Below the pieces are notes generated by a model. It was given only the letters and a program-made list of their open reading frames with translations. It did no database searches and was not told the origin of the DNA. DNA of 64,000 bases from Mycolicibacterium celeriflavum. GTDB taxonomy: Bacteria; Actinomycetota; Actinomycetes; Mycobacteriales; Mycobacteriaceae. Positions 18,198 to 26,060 of the stretch are shown one piece after another (within the stretch, counting starts at the first letter, position 1; each line of letters begins with the position of its first letter). Position numbers and translations under genes: made by a program. The DNA is taken from contig NZ_AP022591.1 in the NCBI RefSeq assembly GCF_010731795.1, positions 3,782,001-3,846,000 on the forward strand, in the 5' to 3' direction.

Positions 18198-19801
18198 AAC
18201 GCGTCGCTCGAGACTTCGTCGTTCTTGCCGGCCGCATCGGGGTTGACCAGGTTCACCGGCCTGGCCAACTGCGTCGGGGCGGTGCGTCCGCGCAATTCGA
18301 CGATCTCACCGACGTCCCAGCAGAGCGCTTCGGCGTCGAGCGCCCCGCTGACGGCGATGGCCGAGGCCAGCACGTGACCCTCCTCCAGTTTCGCCAGTTC
18401 GGTGAGTCGCGCCGCCTCGTTGACAGGATCACCGATCACCGTGTACTCGAAGCGCGCCTGGGCGCCGATGTGCCCCGCGATCGCCCGGCCTGCGGACACC
18501 CCGATGCCGAACTCGGTCTGGCCCAGCACCTCGATCAGCTCGTCGTGCAGTTCACGGGAGGCGGCGAGCGCGGCCCCGCAGGCGTCGGGGTGCTCGATCG
18601 GTGCGCCGAAGATGGCGAGCGCCGCGTCGCCCTGGAACTTGTTGACGAAGCCGCCGTGCCGGTTGACAGTGTCGACCACGACCCGGAAGAAGTCGTTGAG
18701 CAGGCTGACTACCTCGGAGGCGGGGATTGTCGCCGCCAGCTGCGTCGAGCCGACCAGGTCGACGAACAGCACCGCGACGTCGCGCTCCTGACCACCCAGC
18801 TCGGTCCCGCGTTCGAGCGCGCGGCGGGCCACGTCCTCGCCGACGTAACGGCCGAACAGGTCGCGCAGCCGCTGCCGTTCGGCCAGGTCGCGGACCATGT
18901 CGTTGAAGCCTGCCTGCAGCAGCCCCAGCTCGCTGGCGTCATAGATCTGCATGTGGGCGTTGTAGTTGCCCCGCTGCACCTCGCCGAGTGCCCAGCGCAG
19001 CTGGCGCAGCGGGTCGGCGATCGACATGGCCACCAGGACGGTGCCGGCCAACCCGACCACCAGCGCGGCGATCGCGAGGATCAGGATCGGCGTGGTGAGG
19101 CGGTGGGCGGGCGCGGTGAGGATCTCGAACTTGCTGGCCACCAGCGCCAGCACGATCGCGATGATCGGCACGGCGGTGGACAGCACCCACGTCATCACCT
19201 GGCGTGCGATCACTCCCGGCGCGCGGAAGTTCTCCGGTACCCCACCCCGCAGGGCGGCCACGGCGACGGGCCGCAACACCCGCTCGGACTGCAGGTAACC
19301 GATGATCGCCGTCGCGGTGGCGCCCAGTCCGGTGGCGACAGCGACGACCGGCGCCGACTTGCTGGCCACCGGCCAGCTCGCGACGATGAACACCACCGAG
19401 CCGAGGAACCAGTTCACGACGTTGATCACCGACCGGTAAAACGGCATCTTCAGCGCCCGGGTGCGGGCCACTTCGGTGTCGGCGGGGTCGCCGCGGTCGC
19501 CGAGCAGCATGTCGCGGCGCTGCCAGCGCATCACCGGGATGAGCAGCCGCAGGCTCCAGTACGCGGCAACGGTGAACGAGACGAACAGGAAGCCGAGGAA
19601 CACCGCCAGGTTGAAGGCGGGCAGATCCTGCAGTTGGATGCGGTCCTCGGGCGGCAGGCCGAACCTCAGGAAGCTCAGGACCAGCAGGGCGCCGATGATG
19701 TCGGCCTGCACCATGCCCAAGGTGAACACCGGCCACGGAGTGCGCGCGGCCCAGCGGACGAATGCGCTGATTCGCCCGATCGGTCTCGCGTCCATGGCCA
19801 C
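18194..19801 (-). CDS. Membrane-bound class III adenylate cyclase (Rv3645-like)
   Basis: 535 aa: six predicted membrane segments in the first ~275 residues, a HAMP linker (SIADPLRQLRWALGEVQRGNYNAHM), then a class III cyclase domain (about 340-520) with the metal Asp region VAVLFVDLVGSTQLA, the GDAALAIFGAP loop and the transition-state region EYTVIGDPVNEAARL. It converts ATP to cAMP at the inner membrane. Rv3645 (549 aa) is a major cAMP source linked to fatty-acid and drug tolerance in M. tuberculosis. ATG 19801 or the second ATG 19795 could start it. It is divergent from holB with 82 bp between, and its stop overlaps the serpin-like start. Confidence 0.93.
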   Translation of the reverse strand: MAMDARPIGRISAFVRWAARTPWPVFTLGMVQADIIGALLVLSFLRFGLPPEDRIQLQDLPAFNLAVFLGFLFVSFTVAAYWSLRLLIPVMRWQRRDMLLGDRGDPADTEVARTRALKMPFYRSVINVVNWFLGSVVFIVASWPVASKSAPVVAVATGLGATATAIIGYLQSERVLRPVAVAALRGGVPENFRAPGVIARQVMTWVLSTAVPIIAIVLALVASKFEILTAPAHRLTTPILILAIAALVVGLAGTVLVAMSIADPLRQLRWALGEVQRGNYNAHMQIYDASELGLLQAGFNDMVRDLAERQRLRDLFGRYVGEDVARRALERGTELGGQERDVAVLFVDLVGSTQLAATIPASEVVSLLNDFFRVVVDTVNRHGGFVNKFQGDAALAIFGAPIEHPDACGAALAASRELHDELIEVLGQTEFGIGVSAGRAIAGHIGAQARFEYTVIGDPVNEAARLTELAKLEEGHVLASAIAVSGALDAEALCWDVGEIVELRGRTAPTQLARPVNLVNPDAAGKNDEVSSDAL

Positions 19802-19883
19802 GCGTCAACCGTATCGGGCCTCGGGGACGTCTACGGGTGGTGTGAGACGGACGTGTCGGTTCGCAGCATTACTGTTATCTGCG

Positions 19884-21092
19884 ATGGGCGGTGTCTTCTC
19901 GCGTCTGGTGGGTCAGCAGGCCGTGGAGGCTGAGTTGGTGGCCGCTGCGCGCGCTGCGCGCGGTGAGGCGACTCACACCGGCCTCGTGACCGGGACCATG
20001 ACACACGCCTGGCTCATCACGGGCCCGCCAGGTTCGGGTCGTTCGGTTGCGGCGCTGTGCTTCGCGGCCGCGCTGCAGTGCACAGCCGAAGGTGCGCCCG
20101 GCTGTGGTGAATGCCGGGCGTGCACGACGACGATGGCCGGCACGCACGCCGATGTGCGTCGCATCATTCCCGAGGGACTGTCGATCGGCGTCGACGAGAT
20201 GCGCGGCATCGTGCAGATCGCGTCTCGGCGGCCGGGCACCGGGCGATGGCAGATCGTGTTGATCGAGGATGCCGATCGGCTCACGGAGGGGGCGGCGAAC
20301 GCGCTGCTCAAAGTGGTGGAGGAGCCGCCGCCGTCGACGGTGTTCCTGCTGTGCGCGCCGTCGGTGGACCCGGAGGACATCGCGATCACGCTCCGGTCGC
20401 GGTGCCGGCACGTCGCGCTGGTGACACCGACGGTGGACGCCATCGCGGACGTGCTGGTCGACAGCGACGGGCTGCCGGAGGCCGACGCCCGATGGGCGGC
20501 GTCGGTCAGCGGCGGCCATGTCGGCAGGGCCAGGCGGCTGGCCACCGACGAGGCGGCGCGCGAGCGCAGGAAGCGGGCGCTGGGGTTGGCGCGGGACGCG
20601 GCGACTCCGTCGCGGGCTTACGCCGCGGCCGAGGAGTTGGTGAAGACGGCCGAGGACGAGGCCTTGGCGCTGACGGTGGACCGCAACGAGGCCGAGACGG
20701 AGGAACTGCGCACCGCACTCGGCGCGGGCGGCACCGGCAAAGGCACGGCCGGCTCGCTGCGCGGCGCGGCGGGCGCCCTGAATGCCCTTGAGCGACGGCA
20801 GAAGTCGCGCAAGACGCGCGCGTCGCGTGATTCACTCGACCGGGCGCTGATCGACCTGGCGACGTACTTCCGCGACGCGCTGCTGGTGGCCTCGGGTGCG
20901 GGTGATGTCCAGCACCACCATCCCGATATGGGTGATGAGGTCGCCAAGATCGCCGCGCACGCGTCGCCGGAGAAGCTGTTGCGCTGCATCGAGGCGGTGC
21001 TGGAGTGCCGCGAGGCGCTGGCGGTGAACGTCAAGCCGAAGTTCGCGGTCGACGCGATGGTTGCCACCGTCGGGCGCGCACTGCGCGACTGA
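19884..21092 (+). CDS. holB: DNA polymerase III subunit delta' (clamp loader)
   Basis: 402 aa, the length of Rv3644c (401 aa). AAA+ fold with a P-loop ITGPPGSGRSVAA in which Arg replaces the Walker lysine, as expected for a non-hydrolysing delta' subunit. A Zn-binding cysteine set (CTAEGAPGCGECRAC), VLIEDADRLTEGAANALLKVVEEPP and the SRC sensor region LRSRCRHV follow. It helps load the beta clamp. ATG 19884 (MGGVFSRLVGQ) is selected; the upstream frame is antisense to the cyclase. Confidence 0.95.
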   Translation: MGGVFSRLVGQQAVEAELVAAARAARGEATHTGLVTGTMTHAWLITGPPGSGRSVAALCFAAALQCTAEGAPGCGECRACTTTMAGTHADVRRIIPEGLSIGVDEMRGIVQIASRRPGTGRWQIVLIEDADRLTEGAANALLKVVEEPPPSTVFLLCAPSVDPEDIAITLRSRCRHVALVTPTVDAIADVLVDSDGLPEADARWAASVSGGHVGRARRLATDEAARERRKRALGLARDAATPSRAYAAAEELVKTAEDEALALTVDRNEAETEELRTALGAGGTGKGTAGSLRGAAGALNALERRQKSRKTRASRDSLDRALIDLATYFRDALLVASGAGDVQHHHPDMGDEVAKIAAHASPEKLLRCIEAVLECREALAVNVKPKFAVDAMVATVGRALRD

Positions 21093-21093
21093 G

Positions 21094-21123
21094 TTGGGTC
21101 CGCGACGGGCCCTGCCGTAGACT
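21094..21123 (+). promoter_or_regulatory. Promoter of tRNA-Thr
   Basis: TTGGGT (21094-21099), 18-nt spacer, TAGACT (21118-21123) just after the holB stop. Predicted start near 21130, leaving a ~48-nt 5' leader for RNase P removal. Confidence 0.65.
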
Positions 21124-21177
21124 CGTGCCGCCGCTACGGCGCTTGGCCCCTCGCGCAAGCGCTCATCGCGGGCGCCG

Positions 21178-21253
21178 GCCACCTTAGCTCAGTCGGCAGA
21201 GCGGCTCACTCGTAATGAGCAGGTCAGGAGTTCGATTCTCCTAGGTGGCTCCA
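21178..21253 (+). tRNA. tRNA-Thr, anticodon CGU
   Basis: A full cloverleaf: acceptor GCCACCT pairs with AGGTGGC, T arm AGGAGTTCGATTCTCCT, anticodon loop ACTCGTAAT with CGT at 21211-21213, discriminator T at 21250 and an encoded CCA at 21251-21253. It decodes ACG. Its last nine bases form part of the 15-bp target duplication of the adjacent IS481-family element, so the tRNA itself was left intact by the insertion. Confidence 0.96.
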
Positions 21254-21259
21254 GTTCTT
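21245..21259 (+). repeat. Target-site duplication, left copy
   Basis: GTGGCTCCAGTTCTT. Composed of the last nine bases of tRNA-Thr including CCA, plus six trailer bases. Identical to 22628-22642. Confidence 0.9.
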
Positions 21260-21269
21260 TGTATTACGT

Positions 21270-21356
21270 CGGCTGAGGCTTGACGTTTTTACTTCGGTTG
21301 ATGGCTGACAGTGTTTCGGCTGATGCTTTACACCTACTTCGGTTGATCCTTGACAC
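21270..21356 (+). repeat. Four left-end transposase-site-like repeats of the IS481 element
   Basis: Related motifs of form TTCGGYTGATNCTTGACA occur at 21270-21285, 21293-21311, 21315-21333 and 21338-21356, with the CGG core recurring every 22-25 bp (about two helical turns). The last copy abuts the transposase start. Confidence 0.8.
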
Positions 21357-21363
21357 TCCCTAG

Positions 21364-22563
21364 ATGAGGGAGTTGAGCGTGGTTGAGCAGCGGTATCAGG
21401 CTGTGTTGGCGGTGATCAGCGATGGGTTGTCGATCTCGCAGGTTGCCCACAAGGTTGGTGTGTCGCGCCAGACGTTGCACGCGTGGTTGGCCCGGTATGA
21501 GGCCGAGGGTCTGGAAGGGTTGGCGGATCGGTCGCATCGGCCGGTGTCGTGTCCGCATCAGATGCCGGCCGAGGTGGAGGCCCGTCTGCTGGAACTGCGC
21601 CGCTCACGTCCGTACTGGGGGCCGCGGCGGTTGGTGTTCGAGCTGGCCAAACGAGGTGTGAGGCCCGTGCCGTCGGAATCGGCGGCCTATCGCGCATTGG
21701 TTCGGGCGCAGATGATCGATCCGCACCTGCGGGACCGTCGCTCACGCAAGTGGAAGCGCTGGGAACGGGCCGCGGCGATGGAGTTGTGGCAGATGGATGT
21801 GGTCGGTGGGTTCGCCCTGGCTGATGGCACATCGGCCAAGGTGTTGACCGGGATAGACGATCACTCGCGAATGTGTGTATGCGCAGCGGTGATGGCGCGT
21901 GAACGGACACGGGCCGTCTGCGATGGGTTGCGTGCCGCGCTAGCGGCGTTCGGGGCACCAGCGCAGATCCTGACCGACAACGGCAAGGTGTTCACCGGGC
22001 GGTTCAACCATCCGCCGGTCGAGGTGCTCTTCGATGCGATCTGCCGCCAGCACGGGATCGATCACATATTGACCCAGCCGCGCAGCCCGACCACGACCGG
22101 CAAAATCGAACGGTTCCACCGCACCCTTCGCCTCGAGTTCCTCAGCGGGCATGCGCCTTTCGCGGATCTAAAGTCAGCCCAGCAGGCGCTCGAGGAGTGG
22201 GTGGCGTTCTACAACACGGCCCGCCCACATCAGGCGCTACAGATGGCCACACCGGCCTCGCGGTTCAGCGCCGACCCGGCAGCGGCCGCTGCGACCGCAC
22301 CGATGCCACCAGTCGAGGGATGCAGCCAGGAACGCACCGGCTCGCATTGGGTAAGCAGGCGAGTAACCACCAACGGCGTGGTGTGCGTGTCCTGGCAACA
22401 GGTCAGCCTGGGACGCCACTACAGCGGCTCACGCTGCGACGTCCATGTCGACGGCCAGCTGCTGCGCTTCTACATCGGCGACGTTCTGGTCAAGACCGCC
22501 GCCCGCAATAGCACCGGCGAGGTAAGAAACAAAAGGGCTCTGCGCACCAGCACCGAGCCCTGA
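21364..22563 (+). CDS. IS481-family transposase
   Basis: 399 aa. N-terminal helix-turn-helix (GLSISQVAHKVGVSRQTLHAWLARY, residues ~20-45) and an rve/DDE integrase core. Candidate catalytic residues: Asp145 in WQMDVVGG, Asp205 in ILTDNGKVF and Glu249 in GKIERFHRTLR. The C-terminal ~90 residues form an extra beta-rich segment (VCVSWQQVSLGRHYSGSRCDVHV) common in this group. No frameshift or truncation, so it is probably functional. The start is close to the innermost end repeat. Confidence 0.95.
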   Translation: MRELSVVEQRYQAVLAVISDGLSISQVAHKVGVSRQTLHAWLARYEAEGLEGLADRSHRPVSCPHQMPAEVEARLLELRRSRPYWGPRRLVFELAKRGVRPVPSESAAYRALVRAQMIDPHLRDRRSRKWKRWERAAAMELWQMDVVGGFALADGTSAKVLTGIDDHSRMCVCAAVMARERTRAVCDGLRAALAAFGAPAQILTDNGKVFTGRFNHPPVEVLFDAICRQHGIDHILTQPRSPTTTGKIERFHRTLRLEFLSGHAPFADLKSAQQALEEWVAFYNTARPHQALQMATPASRFSADPAAAAATAPMPPVEGCSQERTGSHWVSRRVTTNGVVCVSWQQVSLGRHYSGSRCDVHVDGQLLRFYIGDVLVKTAARNSTGEVRNKRALRTSTEP

Positions 22564-22575
22564 ACACAACAACGA

Positions 22576-22620
22576 GTGTCAAGAATCAACCGGAACCGAT
22601 CCGACAAGCATCAACCGAAG
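22576..22620 (-). repeat. Two right-end repeats of the IS481 element
   Basis: Inverted copies of the left-end motif at 22576-22595 and 22601-22620, 25 bp apart. The outer one is part of the right terminal inverted repeat. Confidence 0.8.
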
Positions 22621-22627
22621 CCCAACA

Positions 22628-22642
22628 GTGGCTCCAGTTCTT
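22628..22642 (+). repeat. Target-site duplication, right copy
   Basis: GTGGCTCCAGTTCTT, identical to 21245-21259. It is followed by the original tRNA trailer and its hairpin at 22654-22669. Confidence 0.9.
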
Positions 22643-22653
22643 TCCGGTTTTCG

Positions 22654-22669
22654 CCGAGCGCACGCTCGG
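22654..22669. terminator. Hairpin that probably ended the tRNA-Thr transcript before IS insertion
   Basis: CCGAGC (22654-22659), 4-nt loop, GCTCGG (22664-22669). Without the IS it would lie about 26 nt past the tRNA CCA. It also lies 39 bp downstream of the convergent EspA/EspE-like gene, so it may serve that gene. Confidence 0.5.
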
Positions 22670-22708
22670 TGTACGGGTTTCTCGGATTTGCGTACCTCCG
22701 CCGTGCAC

Positions 22709-23215
22709 TCAGTGAAGGAACTTCTGATCGCCGAGCGCGCGAAATTCTTGCTCCAGCGCCCGGATGCGTCCGCCGATCGCGTGGGACTCGGCATTGGAGC
22801 GGTGCATGATTTCCTGCAGTTCCGCCAGTCCCTTCTGGGCGATGACCATGCGCATCAGGGCGCCGTTCTCGCCCGGCGGGACGCTGTTGGCGGTGTCGAC
22901 GACCCACTTGCGCAAGTCGTCGAGATTGCGCCGGCCGGCGTCGACCGACTGCGCGGAGTTGTCGACTTCGGTGGCCAGTCGCCGGTCCAGATCGGCCAGG
23001 TGGCCGATCACCCGCCGGTGCTCGGTGTTGGCCTCGTCGTACTCGGTGGCCGCGCTGCCGGTCCACCGTGGGCCCAGTGCGGCCGACTCCAGGGTGGATT
23101 GCAGCCCGCGCAGCGTGCTGCTGTTGTCGTATTGCGCGCCGGTCTGCGGGGTGCCCTCACCATAGGTCTGGCGCGCGTTCGACCAAGTCGTCAGGAACGC
23201 GTCGATCACGCTCAT
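22709..23215 (-). CDS. EspA/EspE-like (WXG-type) putative type VII secretion substrate
   Basis: 168 aa, almost wholly helical. The segment LESAALGPRWTGSAATEYDEAN has the W-x-G turn (Trp-Thr-Gly) in a helical hairpin context, followed by heptad-rich helices (GHLADLDRRLATEVDNSAQSV and QKGLAELQEIM). This resembles the N-terminal domain of EspA/EspE-type ESX substrates. No signal peptide or membrane helix. A canonical YxxxD/E secretion tail after the hairpin is not obvious. No ESX machinery genes are visible in the window. The call is fold-pattern based. Confidence 0.62.
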   Translation of the reverse strand: MSVIDAFLTTWSNARQTYGEGTPQTGAQYDNSSTLRGLQSTLESAALGPRWTGSAATEYDEANTEHRRVIGHLADLDRRLATEVDNSAQSVDAGRRNLDDLRKWVVDTANSVPPGENGALMRMVIAQKGLAELQEIMHRSNAESHAIGGRIRALEQEFRALGDQKFLH

Positions 23216-23239
23216 CGGTCAAGTATCTCAGCCCGCCGA

Positions 23240-25006
23240 CTACCTCGGCGCCACGAATCCGACCGGCCCCGACGCGATGCACACCGACAACGCCGCGGTG
23301 TTCGCGCGCACGTCGATCGCGTCTCCGGCCCCCGGCAGTCGGACGAACACCCGGTTCAGCCCCGGTCGGACCGGCACCTTGACTTCCTGCCCTTCCGACA
23401 GCGACATCATCATCGAGCCGTCGCTGTTGGCCAGGTAGTTGATCTCTGCCGTCCAGTCGGCCGGCAGCAACGGACCGTCCAACGGCATCCGGACCGGGGC
23501 ATCGGGTTGCACCAGATATCCGCAATCAGGCGCCGGCCCGGGTGCGATGCTGCGCACCCACGTGACCGTCGCGTCGACCACTCGACCCGCTCTGTCCAGC
23601 ATCCGCAATTCCGGTGTGGCTGCGGCGAATTCGGGGCGGTCCGACAGCAGCGCGAACATGCGGCTGGCGCGGTTCTCGGGCCCCACCACCCGCTGCAACA
23701 CCATCGGATCGACCTCCTGGTCGAGCATCGGCGCATCGGACGTCCGGGCGGCTTCGGCCAACCCCGCCACCGCATTCTGCAGATACGGTTGGGCCGGGTT
23801 GTCGCGCCAACTCGTCAGGAATGTCGCGGTCGAGTACAGGCTGCTCGCCACGAATACCGCGGTCAGCGAACAGATCACGGCCGTGCGCACCCGCGACTCG
23901 TCCAGCCATCCCGACCTCTCCCGGTTCGGCGCGCACAGTCCGACCGCCGCCAGCAGCGCCAGCACGACGACGAGATCCGGCAGATAGCGCAGCGTCTGCG
24001 CCAGTTCCAAAGCGGTGAACTGCGACGACCGCATCAGGTAGATCGGGATCTGGCAGGCCACCGCGTAGCCCGCCGCCACCAGCCACACCGCGCCGATGCG
24101 CCGCTTCCGCAGCACCGACAGCACAATCACCGCGGCCAGCGCCACCCAACCCAGCACCATCACCGTCAGCGGCGGTGTTCCCCACGGCGAGGCCGGGGCC
24201 CAACGCTGCCAGTCCCACGGCCCGCCGACCAGGCCCGGCACAATCCCGTGCGTCACCGACCGCGCGAGCAGGTCCCACGTCATCGCCAGGTCCAAACTCC
24301 AGCGCTTCTGGTCCACCACGACGAGGTACACGGCGATCCATCCAACCGTAATCAGCAGCGACGGCAGCCACAGGCGGATGCCTTTGCGCCACACCGTTTT
24401 CACCGATGCGGTATCGGTCACGTACGCCAGCAGCGCCGCCACCGCGAATGCGACGAACGGGATCACCGCCGCCTTCTCGAAGAACAGCAACCCGCCGACG
24501 TACACCAACAAGCCCGTCGCCGCGTAACGCCCGTTGCCGGTGCGCACCAACAGGATCGCGTCGCCGCACACCCACGCCATCGCGGCCAGCATCGGCAGCG
24601 AGTTCAATGCCGCGGCCCACCACGCGAAGCCGGGCACCGCCAGCGGCGTGAACAACGCAAACGTCAACGGCAGCAACAACACCGGGCGCCAACCGAGGAT
24701 CACGTGCAAGGTCCGCAGCAACGCCAACGAGGCCAGCAACTGCAGAACCAGCAGGCTGATCGCCGGGCCAACCCAGTTCAGCGGTGCCAACCGGGTGATG
24801 CCGCCCGCGACGAAGAACGCCCCCGGCATGACGTGGCCGTCGTGGTCGTCGAACAAATATCCCGGCGACAGCAGTGCCTGCGTGCCCGCGCGACCGATCA
24901 GGATCAGATCGTCCCAGTAGAAGTAGCCGCCGAACGCAAGCACCGCCCGGATCGCCAACTGCACGACGATCAGGACGACGGCGGTGCGAGCGACCCAGGT
25001 GCCCAG
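23240..25006 (-). CDS. Polytopic membrane protein, possible GT-C glycosyltransferase (Rv3635-like)
   Basis: A body of about 590 aa with roughly eleven hydrophobic helices followed by a ~170-residue extracytoplasmic C-terminal domain. After the first helix comes GGYFYWDDLILIGRAG, an acidic pair in the first outer loop like that of GT-C glycosyltransferases, then FDDHDGHVMPG. Rv3635 has a similar length (591 aa, from memory). It follows galE with overlap or near-overlap. The start is uncertain: the frame is open to 25198, but that overlaps galE by 185 bp; CTG 25006 is the only near-canonical codon where the protein body begins. Function not established. Confidence 0.7.
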   Translation of the reverse strand: MGTWVARTAVVLIVVQLAIRAVLAFGGYFYWDDLILIGRAGTQALLSPGYLFDDHDGHVMPGAFFVAGGITRLAPLNWVGPAISLLVLQLLASLALLRTLHVILGWRPVLLLPLTFALFTPLAVPGFAWWAAALNSLPMLAAMAWVCGDAILLVRTGNGRYAATGLLVYVGGLLFFEKAAVIPFVAFAVAALLAYVTDTASVKTVWRKGIRLWLPSLLITVGWIAVYLVVVDQKRWSLDLAMTWDLLARSVTHGIVPGLVGGPWDWQRWAPASPWGTPPLTVMVLGWVALAAVIVLSVLRKRRIGAVWLVAAGYAVACQIPIYLMRSSQFTALELAQTLRYLPDLVVVLALLAAVGLCAPNRERSGWLDESRVRTAVICSLTAVFVASSLYSTATFLTSWRDNPAQPYLQNAVAGLAEAARTSDAPMLDQEVDPMVLQRVVGPENRASRMFALLSDRPEFAAATPELRMLDRAGRVVDATVTWVRSIAPGPAPDCGYLVQPDAPVRMPLDGPLLPADWTAEINYLANSDGSMMMSLSEGQEVKVPVRPGLNRVFVRLPGAGDAIDVRANTAALSVCIASGPVGFVAPR

Positions 25007-25013
25007 CCAGGAA

Positions 25014-26060
25014 TTACCGGGGATACGCGTCCCCTGCTTGCCGGCGCGCGGTCCATGCGGAGCGCACCATTTCCTCCAACGAATGCCGCATCTGCCAGTC
25101 CAGGTCGCGCGCCGCCAGATCGCCGGAGGCGACGATGCGCGCCGGGTCACCGGGTCGGCGCGCGGCGATGACCGGCTCGAAGTCGAAGCCGGTGACATCG
25201 CGGATCGTCGTCATGATCTCGCGAACCGAGGTGCCGTTACCGCTGCCGAGGTTGTAGACGGGTTCGATCGGCTCGTCGGCGGCCAATCGCTTTGCCGCGG
25301 CGACGTGCGCGAGCGCCAGATCCGACACGTGGATGTAGTCGCGCACGCAGGTGCCGTCCGGGGTGGGGTAGTCCGCACCGTTGATCCGCGGGGTCTCGCC
25401 GCGGCAGAGCATGTCGAACACCAGGGGAAATAGGTTGTGTGGGCTGACGTCGAACAGTTCCTCCGACCCGGAGCCGACCACATTGAAGTAACGCAGGCTC
25501 GTGTGCCGCAAGTCGGACGGACGGGCCGCGTCGCGAATGATCCACTCGCCCACCAGCTTACTGACACCGTAGGGCGATTCGGGTGCGGTCGGCGTCTGCT
25601 CCGTGACGATGTCGACATCCGGTGTGCCATAGGTGGCCGCGCTGGACGAGAACACGATCTTGTCGGTGCCGGCGGCCTCCATCGCCTTGAGCAGCGTGAC
25701 TGTCGCAGAGACGTTCTGCTCGTAGGTGTGTAGCGGCCGTTGCACCGAGACGCCTGCGTACTTGAAGCCCGCGATGTGTACGACGCCGGACACGCGATGC
25801 TCGTCGAGCGTACGGGCGACGAGTTCACCGTCGAGCAGGCTGCCGCGCACCAGAGGGACGGTCGAGGGAACGAATCGCTCGAGACCGGTCGAGAAGTCGT
25901 CGATCACCACCACAGGCACGTCGGCGGCCGAGAAAGCGCGCACCACATGCGAACCGATGTATCCCGCGCCGCCGGTCACCAACCAATTGACGTGCTCCCC
26001 GCCATGAATAGCGGGAACTCCCGTGCGGCTACCCCGCTGTTGGGATGCTTCTTGCTTCAT
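25014..26060 (-). CDS. galE: UDP-glucose 4-epimerase, N-terminus altered by an adjacent mobile element
   Basis: A short-chain-dehydrogenase-type epimerase that interconverts UDP-glucose and UDP-galactose for cell-wall galactan and glycolipids. NAD-binding NWLVTGGAGYIGSH, Ser-rich FSSSAATYG, catalytic YGVSK (Tyr and Lys), and RYFNVVG are present, so the enzyme body is intact. The first ~23 codons (MKQEASQQRGSRTG...) derive from the right end of the IS200/IS605-type element: the boundary falls at about 25995 and the native start has been lost. Translation could use ATG 26060, inside tnpB, or TTG 25982/GTG 25979 at the first beta strand. Confidence 0.88.
   Translation of the reverse strand: MKQEASQQRGSRTGVPAIHGGEHVNWLVTGGAGYIGSHVVRAFSAADVPVVVIDDFSTGLERFVPSTVPLVRGSLLDGELVARTLDEHRVSGVVHIAGFKYAGVSVQRPLHTYEQNVSATVTLLKAMEAAGTDKIVFSSSAATYGTPDVDIVTEQTPTAPESPYGVSKLVGEWIIRDAARPSDLRHTSLRYFNVVGSGSEELFDVSPHNLFPLVFDMLCRGETPRINGADYPTPDGTCVRDYIHVSDLALAHVAAAKRLAADEPIEPVYNLGSGNGTSVREIMTTIRDVTGFDFEPVIAARRPGDPARIVASGDLAARDLDWQMRHSLEEMVRSAWTARRQAGDAYPR
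25997..26016 (-). ncRNA. Right-end hairpin: probable 3' end of a TnpB guide (omega) RNA scaffold
   Basis: On the minus strand the element ends TTCCCGC-TATTCATG-GCGGGGAG. This hairpin near the element end is typical of TnpB right ends, where the omega RNA covers the tnpB 3' part and continues into flanking DNA as guide. By that logic the guide here would begin CACGTCAATTGG, i.e. galE sequence. Only the terminal hairpin is seen; the full RNA is inferred. Confidence 0.55.

Larger units (their letters stand above)
21260..22627 (+). mobile_element. IS481-family insertion sequence (1368 bp)
   Basis: A complete element with one DDE transposase. Both ends begin TGT and share an imperfect ~26-bp terminal inverted repeat (left from 21260, right ending 22627; about 18 of 26 positions match). 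It is flanked by a 15-bp duplication (21245-21259 and 22628-22642) that copies the tRNA-Thr 3' end. Beyond the terminal repeats, related ~19-bp motifs recur four times at the left end and twice at the right. The intact frame and perfect duplication suggest a recent insertion. Confidence 0.92.

Noticed and set aside
21245..22642. Direct repeat of the tRNA 3' end read as attL/attR of an integrative element
   Set aside because: The segment contains only an IS481 transposase with TGT...ACA inverted repeats and no integrase; a 15-bp target duplication explains it.
22628..25171. An 847-codon open frame on the plus strand
   Set aside because: It is antisense to the EspA/EspE-like and membrane-protein genes, rich in Arg/His/Gln as expected for a GC-rich shadow frame, and has no domain-like pattern.
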